Origin: Smallanthus sonchifolius
Taxonomy: Eukaryota; Streptophyta; Magnoliopsida; Asterales; Asteraceae
DNA: 64,000 nt
NCBI GenBank assembly: GCA_023525975.1
Contig: CM042034.1
Coordinates: forward strand, 63,795,279 to 63,859,278
Direction: 5' to 3'
A program made the translations under genes and the position numbers. This document shows positions 21,723-33,202 of this stretch, one piece after another. The notes beneath the pieces were generated by a model that did no database searches, was not told where the DNA came from, and was given only the letters and a program-made list of their open reading frames with translations. Each line of letters starts with the position of its first letter. Within the stretch, counting starts at the first letter, position 1.

Positions 21723-22122
21723 AAACCGATGTTACAAAGACTACGACGAAGAATATTGAAAACATAATAAATAATTAATGCTTTGTGATTCAATTATGTT
21801 TTTTGTATTTTTTTTGTACGAACTACTGTTAAATAACTTAAAAAAATCTACAAAATAAATAAAACATGTATTTTATAGTGTATCTTTGTTAATTTTTAAT
21901 TTTTTTTTTTTTCGGAACCGGTGGAACCGGTTTTTTTTAACCGGTCCGGTTCTAAATATCCGAACCGGTCCCAATAGGTTCCAAGTCTCCACACCCGGAA
22001 CCGGATCCGAACCGGAACCGGTTCTAATGGATCCGGTTATTGACCAACTTTGACGGAACCGGTCCGGATCCGAACCGGATCCGGTTCTAAAAAAAACCGA
22101 TTTGTGCACCTCTAGTTTAGAT

Positions 22123-22811
22123 GCGCCTTTTTAAAGACATTTTTTGGGCACCAATTTTTCCTTGAATAAAGTGAAATGTCTGTCTAGACATTTCCTTTGA
22201 ACCCACTTTCATCCATTATTTACCTGCAATGACAAATTTTCTTTATAAAATGAGTTGACATAACTAAGAAAATGATAAAATGAACATTAAAAAAATACAA
22301 TTTAACCCTATAAAAATGAAGGCAAAAGCATAAGAATGAAGAAAAAAAGTAAGATTGTAACAACCAACCAAGATCAACTTATGGCAACTATGTTACAAAA
22401 ATCCAATACTATGTTGTAACAACTTGCATTTAATCGTCACACACCAAATCGCGAAATTAGAATGTAGACATCTCGATCTATCCCGATATGGCTCGAGCAA
22501 ACTGATTTGCCATCCTGAAAAACCGACAAATGTTCTGGTAGAAGTAGAACACAAGCCCACAATCACCTACCACTTCTATCTTTGGGTCATATATAGCACC
22601 GGCTCACAAAATCCGGCAAAACTATAAGGGAAAGAAAAAGAAAATACCATCTATGTCTACAAGTATTACATAAAAAAAATGAAGGCAAATTCCTACATAT
22701 AACTCACTTTCCTAATGATCATAACAGGCTCTAAAAGAAAGATTTTTAGTTGCTGAGAATTTGATTAAAGTTAGACACCCCGAAGCACTAGTTGTCAGTT
22801 CCTAGTTCCAA
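22123..22811. other. Intergenic, 3' flank of the phosphatase-like gene
   Basis: No supported frame. It should hold the 3' untranslated region of the minus-strand gene ending at 22812. No unambiguous polyadenylation signal could be picked out. Confidence 0.45.
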
Positions 22812-23230
22812 TCAGTTTGGAGCAGCTGAAACAGTGGTAGACTCCGCTTTTGGTTCCAATAAGGTTGGAGCAGCTGAAACAGTGGACTCGGCTTTTGGTT
22901 CCAATAAGGCTGGAGCAGCTGAAACAGTAGTAGACTCAGCTTTTGGTTCCAATAAGGTTGGAGCAGCCAAAACAGTAGTAGACTCGGCTTTTTGTTCCAA
23001 TAAGGTTGAAGCAGCCAAAACAGTAGTAGACTCGGCTTTTGGTTCCAATAAGGTTGGAGCAGCCAAAACAGTAGTAGACTCGGCTTTTGGTTCCAATAAG
23101 GTTGAAGCAGCCAAAACAGTAGTAGGCTCGGCTTTTGGTTCCAATAAGGTTGGAGCAGCCAAAACGGTAGTAGACTCGACTTTTGGTTCCAATAAGGTTG
23201 GAGCAGCCAAAGCAGTATCAGGTTTTGGTT
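22812..23230. repeat. 48-bp coding tandem repeat in the last exon
   Basis: About nine copies of a 48-base unit encode LLEPKAESTTVLAAPT with small changes. One unit is 3 bases short (KAESTVSAAP). Because the period is a multiple of three, other frames on both strands stay open, but those are by-products. Copy number of such arrays varies easily between individuals. Confidence 0.9.
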
Positions 23231-26200
23231 CAGATGAGTTTTTACATTGCCCACTCACTAGACCATTGGCACGGGCTTTAAATTTAGATGGGAACGCATC
23301 AATAACCCTTTTATAATATCGCCATGACAGATTTTTTTCCGTAATGGGACGTAGACCAAATGGATTATCGGATACAAACTTTTGCACGTTATCAGATGCT
23401 GCTAATCTTTCTAGATAAACTCGAAGGTCGCCTTTTGGTCCTGTAATGAAACATCAAGAACATAACTAAATCTTGCAATAAAAGATTAAAAGTGGCAAAC
23501 TGGGCAGATCAGATAACTTGTAAAAATGAGTGGCAGTCAAAACGAGTGAGTTTAGCACAATTTGAAATGGGCTGGGTCAGGTTGACCCGGAACATTTTTG
23601 CCCAATTTTTTTATTTTTTAATTTAAATAACCAAATATGATTACAAAACTATACTACGTATTATTTAAGTAATAATCAAATCTTCTAAACAACAAGATTT
23701 AGGAGGTTTCTATGCACAAAAAATCTCATTTTGGGCAACTTTTAACCCATTCCCTCTTTGAGCAATTTTCTAATTGACCAGATAAGCAGATAGAGATAAA
23801 ATATAGCCTGAATCAATCCATTAATAAGTAAACGGGTCAAAATCGCCATCTCTATGATTAAAAAATAACACAAACCATGAAAGACCCGACTAAAATGAAT
23901 TACCTAAGGAATTATCTTCTGTATTCCAATAACGGTAAGGATGAGGAAAGATTGCTGTATGTGGCTACGAAATGAAAAAAAAAGTATGTTAATGGAGGTC
24001 ATAAATTTAATATTAGAAAAAAGAAAATTAAAACATAGAAAGAACACTAACCGGATTTAGCAAAGCCTTGTGTGGAGTACTTTCCACTAAAAGTGTATTT
24101 GATTCATCATACTCTCCTATTTCCCATGGAAGATTTAGATCCTTCTTTTCCCATAACTTTCTAAGTTCCTTTAAAAATATGGTTTTACAACTGTTCTCAA
24201 CAGTACTGAAACCAGTGTTGGTGCAGTGACTTGCATCCTGCAAAAAAAACAAAAAAAATTTGATGAATGTTAATGGAATAAAAGATTTAAAAATAATATG
24301 AACATATGTTGTGTTAAATCATTAAGAAGACAATATAGATAAATAACTAACACAAATACTATATGATTATAATAGTACAAGTACGCAAGTAACATACGAC
24401 TTAGCATCTAGAAATAACATAAACAAGAACATAATAAAAGTAAATTATAAATCGGCTTACCCAACAGAAAAGCAATTTGTGTTGAGCATCCCCCATAAGA
24501 AAGTCAAGAGTGCCTTCCATATTATATCTGTACAGAGTTTGTAAATACTTAAGATCACAAAATATTATACTAAAAGTAAAAGATGTATATGGTTGGTATA
24601 ATAAATTAGGGGTGTGAATCTCTAATACCACACGAACTCACAACAGTAATCTAACACGAAGTTCGCGGGTTTGGGTTCAGTTTAAATGCGTCATTTTCGG
24701 GTACTTGCGAACACGTGTAGCTAAACGGGTTGTGTTTGGTTCGACCTGGTAACGTTCACGGGTTGATCCGTTTAACCCATTTATTTTTATAAACTTAAAA
24801 AAATAAATATTTTATGTAATAACTTAAAATGATTAGGTACTGGTAGTGCCAATTTAAAAGATAGAAGATAAATGAACATCAGGTTTTATAGTTTAAAAAT
24901 AATTATTGTACATACATAATACATTTTTATTTTTGTTTGTAAACTTTTACTTTTTGACTATTAAGGGTAGGAGGTGTTTTCCCTAACACTCTCTCTCTCT
25001 CTCTTCAACATCAGCGCCACATCACTTTTCCCTAAACCATGGAAATGATCATCTTTCACATCCCTCTCATCCCTAAACTTCTTTTTTAAATAAATAAATG
25101 TAAACTAATAAAAAATAAATTTCATTAGTAAAAAAATACAAACTAAAAAGAAAATTACATTTCATTAATTAAAAAAACAAAATGAAATAAAAAAAATGCA
25201 TTTTAAACCCACACTCAACGTTTTGCTATTTCTTCCTTCATTTGTAGTGTTGCTTTTAGCTCCGATCCGCTCATATGACCGTGCGGCTGAACAAAGAAAT
25301 GATAATCCCTCTCTTTTTGTTTTCGGTTCATGTGCTCCTCCATGAAGCGGATCTTTTGTTTTTGATGTCCTTTTCTATCTTCAAATTCGGCCTTGATAGT
25401 TTGGTTCATTTCAGCAAAATCATCGGTTGTTTATTGTAGTTGTGTAGCCCTTCGTCTTCGTCAAGACCGTTCCGGCACTTCAAAATTAAACCATTCATCT
25501 TGGTTTGGAAATTCTGCATCCGATGAGCTTGTGTAATCGTAAGACTCGGACGTCTACGACTTTTTTGTTGGTTGGCTACTCAGAGTCTATTGCAGGTACC
25601 ACAAGTTAGGTTGGGGCCATAGTTGGTTAACTTGGTGATTAAGTTATGTAACCTGGATTAGTCCCTATAAATATGTCATATACTTGTAATTTCTTAAGCA
25701 CCTAAATATAATAAACACCCTAGTTGCAGCAAGTGCACGTAGGTCATATGGACCGAACCACTATAAATCTCTCGTGTCGTTTATTCGTTTTAGCGTGTTG
25801 CGTGTGTTGTGTTCGTGTACCTAACAACTGGTATCAGAGCTTGGCTCTTGATCTTATCACACTCACAGCCGCCCTCGGAGCAACTAGGGTTTCTGCCGTC
25901 GTCCGCCTCCGCCGCCGTCATCGCCGGAATTTGGGTTTTTTTGGCCTAAGATCGATTTTCTGCCACCGGTATAGTCGGAATCAGTTGGAATTCCGATTGT
26001 CTGATAGACGCAACCCCTGTCCGACCGTATTCCGCGCCGCCACTACCGGAATCTTGAATATAGGCTCTAAGTGACAAATTTTGATGTTTTGGGGTTCAAT
26101 TTCAGTGTAGATTGCCGTCTACAGCCTTCTATCACCGTATTTTTACTATTCCAGCCGTGTTTTTTCGTCGGAATTGCGACTCAGCTGTGTGATGTCCCTA

Positions 26201-29200
26201 GCCGCCTGTTTAGGCCGCTACTGTTGTCCTTCACCTTCTACTGCCGTCGACAAAACAAAGTTCTGTCCCGTTTCCGCTGATGCTGATGCTGCCGCTTTTG
26301 TTGACCTGGTCAACCGCAGTCGTCAAACTCTAAATCTTGTAAACTTTTTTATCAGTTTTCTTACTCGTTTATTACTGATTTTGGTTGAGTTTGGTTGAAT
26401 AGACAGTGCCCAATAGAACAGTCAACAAGTTCAGGTCGCCGCCACTGCTGTGTTTGTTCATTGTTCCTGGTCTCGACTCGATCAGTTCTACTCTGTAAGT
26501 TTGTTTAAGGTAAAGATAATGACGTTTGATGGACAAGATTATGGATTCTGGATTCTGGAGAATGCAAATTGAAGACATGCTCTATCAGAAGAGCTTACAT
26601 CTTCCGATGATTGGTTTGACAGCAAAACCAGAAAAGATGACTGAAGCCAACTAGAATCTGTTAGACAGACAAGCCTTGGGAGTAGTAAGGTTGTCTTTGT
26701 CAAGGAACATGGCCTACAACATAGTCAAAGAAAAGACCACTTTTGGATTGTTAAAAGTCGTGGCTGACATGTATGAGAAGCCATCTGTTGTCAATAAGGT
26801 ATTTCTCATCAGGTAATTGGTTAACACCAAGTTAAGAGAAGGTTCGTTTGTTTCTGCCCATATTAATGATTTCAATTCTATTATCACTCGGTTATAATTT
26901 GTTGATATTAACTTTGAGGATGAGGTACAAGCTCTCCTCCTATTTTCTTCTTTACCCGAAAGCTGGTCAGATACTGTTACAGCTGTCAGTAGCTCATCTG
27001 GAACAACCAAACTCACATTCAAGGCGATGCGAGATTTGATTCTAAATGAAGGACGTGCATAGGAAAAACGCTGGAGAATCTTCCAGTTCTATTCTACATA
27101 CTGAAGGGAGGGGGAGAAGACCTGAAAGGGGCAATAACAGGGGTAGGTCAAAGTCCAGGAAAATCTAAAAACAGAAAAGAGATTGAGTGCTAAAACTGCA
27201 AAAAGAAGGGCCACTTTAGAAGCCAGTGCCTTAAACCATAAGCCGCTAAAGACAATAAAGAAGCGAACAACGTAGCAACTCAACACCCAGTTGACGCCCT
27301 CATCTGTGTGTTGAAAACTCCATAGAATCCTGGATCATGGATTCAGGGTCATCCTTTCACGCCGTCTCTTGCCGGAGCTAGTAAAGAACTTACGAACAGG
27401 TAATTTTGTTAAAGTTCGTTTAGCTGATGATCAGACACTTGATATTGCAGGGATGGGTGATGTGGATCTAAGGACTACACTTGGAACCATCTGGACATTG
27501 ATGTCAGGGTTATTCCAAACTTGAAGAGGAAGTTAATTTCGGTTGGTCAGCTGGATGACCAAGGCGATGATGTTCTCTTTAAGGATGGTTAATGGAAAGT
27601 TATCAAGGGCAATCTTGTGGTTGCTAAGGGAAAGAAGAGAGGCACTTTATACATGGTGGAGATGCCTTCTGATGGTATCAATGCGACAACATCTGGTCCG
27701 AGTCCTTCAAATCTATGGCATCAACGACTCGGACACATGAGTGATAAGGGATTGAAGATGTTGGCTGATAAAGGAAAGCTTCAAGGTCTAAAGAAAATTG
27801 AAACCGGGTTTTGCGAATCTTGTGTTTTCGGGAAACAGAAGAAAGTTACATTCTTGAAGACCGGGTTTTGCGAATCTTGTGTTTTCGGGAAACAGAAGAA
27901 AGTTACATTCTTGAAGACCGGTCAGACACCGAAAGCTCAAAAGCTAGAGCTCATTCACTTAGACGTTTATGGACCTACATCGGTTCAATCTGTAGGAGGT
28001 GCATCCTACTATGAGACCTTCATTGATGATGCTACTAGAAAGGTATGGGTTTATTTTCTCAAGCATAAACTTGAAGTATTTAATACTTTCATGAACTGGA
28101 AAGACGCTGTTGAAAATGAAACTGGTTTAAAGGTTAAATGTCTGAAGTCTAACAACGGGGGAGAATACATCAGCAAGGAGTTTGTTGATTACGGTGCAAA
28201 ACAAGGGATAAGGATGATCAAGACAGTCCCAGGAACTCCTCAACAAAACGGAGTTGCTGAACGGATGAACAGAACTTTAAACGAAAGGGCGAGGAGCATG
28301 AGGTTAAACGCAGGGCTCCCAAAGATGTTCTTGGCCGATGCAGTTAACACTGCAACTTATATGATCAACCGTGGACCGTATGTTCCTCTGGGTTTCAAAA
28401 TACAGGAGGAAGAGTGGAAAGGAAATGAAAGGAGGTAAGTCTCAAGCACTTGAGTGTATTTGGTTGTACTGCTTACAGTTTGTTGAAAGATGGTGACAGG
28501 GATAAACTTGACTCAAAAGCCAAGAAGTGTACCTTTATTGGCTATGGGATAGATGAAATGGGTTACCGGCTTTGGGACTTTGAAAGCCGAAAAGTTATTA
28601 CAAGCAAAGATGTCACGTTCAACGAAGTTGAATTATACAAAGGAAGAAATGGTACTAGTCCTAGAGTTCAGAAAAAGTACATTACTACTGACGCTAAGAT
28701 GAAGAAAATTGATGACAGTGAAGCTCCTTTAGACTTTCCAGATAGTGGGAGCTCAGAGCTTGAATCTCAAGAAGATTCAACCGACAGTTATGCAGTTAAT
28801 GGGGAAAAATATCGGTTATCGGTCAAGGACCGATATTTGAGATATCGGTTCTCGCGATGGGATATCGGTGAGATATCGGTAATTTTTATATCGTGCATAA
28901 ACTTAAATATATATATATATATATATACATTTATAATATTAATAGTCAAATCAAAAGTCAAAAATAAAAAGTGTCAATATTTCATATTAGAAACATGATG
29001 TAGCAGGTGTGCGAAGTTTGAACAGGGGAGTTAGGGCCTTTACTTTGATGCTTTAGGCTATGGGTACAAGGCATTGGGTCAACATTTTTTAAGATGAATG
29101 GGCTTTGGGGCAGAAAAATGTTAAAAAAAAGGGGCCAAGATTAGTAAACCAAGAAACTCGGTGAGACAACCGATATTATGGAATCAAAATCTCGGCGATA

Positions 29201-32200
29201 TCTCGGTAAATATCACCGATAATATCGGGACCGATATTTTGCGTAGGACCGATAACCGATATATCACTGAGATATCACCGATATATCGACGATATCGACT
29301 GCATAGACCGACAGTGAAAGCTCTGAAGAAGAAACTGAAGAACCACCAACTACTCCTCCTGCCCCCGAGACTCATTGGGTCAAGAGATCTACTAGAGTCA
29401 CTGCACCGCCAGAGAAATATTCTCTATCTACTAATTTTCTGCAATTTCAAAAACCCCCAATTTCACCTCAAGAACCCTAATTTTTTAAACATCAAATTAG
29501 GTGTTATAATCATGTAAAACATGATTCTCCAACATTAAGAACACTAGATTAAGGTTTATAAACGACATTAAACCAAAATCACCATACCAATTAACCCAAT
29601 TTGGATTTTCTACCCAAAACCCACCACAACTCCATAGATGGAGACGTAGGTGATGAAGGAGATGAATGACTTGATGATTGATTGAGCCACAAACACCTTC
29701 AAATCTTCAATCTTCCACATCAAAAATCTAGAGATTGAGTCTTGGCTCTTCCCTTCTCCTCTTTCTCTTTGTTTTTCACTCAAACACACACCAAAATGGC
29801 GTGTAAAGCCCCCTCACCCTCAAAAATCTGAATTTGCAAATGTTACAATTCACCCCCCGAACTTCCAGTTTTGACCCTTCTTCCAAAACTAATTAGAAAT
29901 TTACACAGAAGCTATTAGTCTGAAAGATTCATTATAGTGGGAGATTGCAATGAAGGATGAGATGAAGTCACTAGAAAAGAACAGAACGTGGGAGCTTACA
30001 AATCTTCCTCCCGTCAAGAAAGCACTGCACAACAAATGGGTGTACAGGGTCAAAGATGAACACGATGGTACCAAACGGTACAAAGCACGATTAGTGGTCA
30101 AGAGGTTTCAACAGAAACCGGGAGTTGATTACAAAGAAATCTTCTCTCCGGTACTATCAGGTTGGTCCTAAGTATTGTTGCTGCTGAGAGTCTTCATCTA
30201 GAGCAGCTAGATGTGAAAACTGCCTTTCTGCACGGTTATTTGAATGAAAAGACATATACATGGTACAGCTTGAAGGTTTTCAGGTTACAGGAAAAGAAAG
30301 TATGGTCTGCAGATTGAAGAAGAGCTTGTATGAGTTGAAACAAGCTCCAAGACAGTGGTATTTGAAGTTTCATAACTTCATGGGTAGATCCGGGTACAAG
30401 AGATGTGAGATGGATCACTGTTGTTATATCAAGAGATTTGATAAGTCATACATCATCATCCTCCTATATATGAATGATATGTTAATTGCTGGTTTTGATA
30501 TGAAGGAAATGAAGAAGCTGAAGAAGAAAATGTCAGAAGAATTTGAGATGAAAGACCTTGGTGCTGCTAAACAGATACTCGGGATGAGTATTTCCAGGAA
30601 CAAAGACGGGTCTCTGACACTCTCTCAAGAAAAGTATATTGGGAAAGTGTTAAAGAAATTTAAAATGAAAGATGCCAAGACTAGAAGAACTCCTCTAGGA
30701 AGTCACTTTAAACTTTCTAAAGACCATTCGCCAAAGATGGATGAAGACATAGCCGAAATGGCTAAGGTGCCCTATGCATCAGCTGTTGGTAGTCTTATGT
30801 ACGCAATGGTGTGCACAAGGCCGGATATAGCACACGCAGTCGGGGTGGTTAGTCGATATATGTCTAATCCGGGCAAAGAACATTGGGAGGCAGTCAAATA
30901 GTTACGGTTCTCGGGTAAAGATATTGTTAATAAGGGTTATACGGATGCGACCTTGAGGGATGCAAGGAATCGTATAAGAGCACGACTAGGTTTGTTTTTT
31001 CAGTGGGAGGAACCGCAGTCAGTAGGATGTCTAGGCAACAGAAGAGTGTTGCTCTTTCAGCTACTGAAGCTGAATACATGGCTTGTGCTGAAGCTAGTAA
31101 AGAGTTGATTTGGTTAAAGAACTTTCTAGAAGAACTCGGGAAGAAACAACCAGACAGTCCACTGTTTTGTGAAATTCAAAGTGCAATACATCTGGGAAGA
31201 ATCCTGTGTTTCATGGGAAAACGAAAAACACATTCAGCTTAGGTATCACTTCAGCAGGGGTTTGATCAGTGATGGTACGCTAAAGCTTGAGAAGATCAAA
31301 GGACGGAGAATCCCGCAGATATGTTAACTAAGGTGGTTACCTTAGAGAAGTTGAAGCTATGCATAGCTTCAACTGGCCTTCAGGAATAAAGATGAGAAGG
31401 CGACTACAACTAGAAGGACAGAAGTTACAGAAGTACAAGTGACGACATGTGAAGACGGAGACAGTTTGGAGTTTGCCAAAGCCTCCAAGTGAGAGATTGT
31501 CATGTGTGTGGAGGCTAGGGAGCCGGCCCTAGTTGGGCTCCTGCGCAAGTTGGGCTGGGTCCCATAGTTGGGTTAACTTGGTGATTAAGTTATGTAACCC
31601 TAGATTAGTCCCTATAAATATAATGTCATGTACTTGTAATTTCTTGAGCACCTAAAGATAATAAACACCCTAGCAAGTGAACGTAGGTCATACCGACCGA
31701 ACCACTATAAATCTCTCGTGTCGTTTATTCGTTTTAGCGTGTGTGGCGTGTGTTGTGTTCGTGTGATACCTAAAAACATCCACACCCTCCACTCTAATAA
31801 GCAAAAGGTAAAATAAAATTTTAAGGTTAAATGGGTTGTGTTCGTGGCAACCCATGAAACTCGTGTTGTGTTCAAATTCATGTGCCTGATACGATTTTCA
31901 AGTTCGTGTAGGGTTCGACCCGCGAACACGAACCATTTAAAACCCCTATAGGAAATTCAGACCAAACTAATAAACCAAAAACACGAAGTCAATTATTGAG
32001 AATCTGAAAAATATAGTGTACCTTGATGTTGACGTCCAAAACCCTACATTAAATCTCTTAAAGCAAAATTGCAAAAACTCATCACAATAAGGTCTTTTAA
32101 ACACTGCAAAAGCAAACAAAAATCAAATCCTACAATTTGTTAGAGCAATATAAAAAAGTAGAAGTGTCAAGATGGATGGGTTGTGAAATACATTAAAATA

Positions 32201-33125
32201 GGCTAAAGAGGGTATTTTTCTTAGTAGAAACCTGCAAACACTTTTTAATCCATTTTATGAAAAATTATAAATAACCAGTGCGTTGATTATGATTACAAAA
32301 ATAATATTCTTATAATAAGAACCTAATTCTTTGAGGAAAATGATTTAAAAATTCATATAGATATTAAAGATAGAATTTAGTGACTTGCAACCCAATTGAC
32401 CCGTTTCCTTTTACCAGATTTTTAGATCTGGCCCGTTAGACCCCCATTTGAGATAAATACAACCCAGATCATTACAATATGAATCTAAACCTGCTCTTGA
32501 CCCCTGCATTATGTCTGCTTTAAATCCTTCACGTGGGACCGTTGCAATATCAACAAGCAACCCACCAGCCTCAATAATAATGAGTTTCCTTCTAGAACGA
32601 GAAGGACTAGCTTTTGGTTTGGTGGGACCAATGATCTTACGGTAAAAATACCATGATTCATCGTCGTATGTAATTGGTTGTTGACCAAATGGGTTTTTTT
32701 CTATAAACTTTTGGACATTATCAGATGCTGCCAGCCTTTCCAGATAATTACGAAGGTCGCCATTGGGTCCTGCCATGGAAAGTCAAGACTATAACTCCCA
32801 CTGATATATATATATATAGGGGAGGGATCAAGAGAAAACCACAAAGTTAGGCGAAAACCGAGAAAACCACATCATTTCAAGCAAGTTTTTTATTTACGTA
32901 TACGTATCCAAAAACAATTTTTTTGATTTACGTATACGTATTTACGTATACGTAACACTATGTGTAAAAATGTTTTTTGGTAAAAATGTTTAATATTACA
33001 TTGATACTCTTATAAATAAATAAAAATAAAATAAAACAAAAAATATTATTATATGATCGGGTAAAATTGGTTTTTTTAGTGGTTTTCTCGGTTTTCGTCT
33101 AACTTGTGGTTTTCTCTGGAACCCT

Positions 33126-33202
<77 letters not shown>

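Larger units (their letters stand above)
19201..22114 (+). mobile_element. Complete autonomous-looking hAT transposon, 2914 bp
   Basis: Terminal inverted repeats TAGAGGTGCACAAA and TTTGTGCACCTCTA are flanked by an exact 8-bp direct repeat GTTTAGAT (19193-19200 and 22115-22122), the hAT target-site length. Subterminal regions on both sides are packed with AACCGG/CCGGATCCGG words, the usual sort of transposase binding sites. The interior holds a TATA box and one uninterrupted transposase frame. Nothing visible is missing, so it is either active or very recently so. Confidence 0.93.
25571..31778 (+). mobile_element. Ty1/copia retrotransposon in a phosphatase-gene intron, plus strand, degenerate
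   Basis: Both LTRs share about 230 bases (25599-25826 and about 31550-31778). A primer-binding site follows the first LTR. Gag, protease, integrase, RT and RNase H follow in copia order on the plus strand, antisense to the host gene. Stops, frameshifts and two further insertions (28789-29306 and about 29439-29905) break it. Host exons lie on either side at 24527 and 32022, so the whole element is intronic. Confidence 0.88.

Noticed and set aside
22792..23316. Plus-strand frame of 174 codons and a second minus-strand frame of 150 codons over the same bases
   Set aside because: The 48-bp repeat keeps several frames open. The minus frame that joins the upstream exons is the real one.
24610..31951. 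One large hAT element enclosing the copia (TAGGGGT ... ACCCCTA)
   Set aside because: No 8-bp duplication could be found at the outer edges, so pairing of the two ends is not shown.
32411..32776. Separate small gene starting MAGPNGDLRNYL
   Set aside because: The ATG overlaps a splice acceptor (GCAG/GACCC) and the reading continues domain 1 from the exon ending at 36914, in frame.
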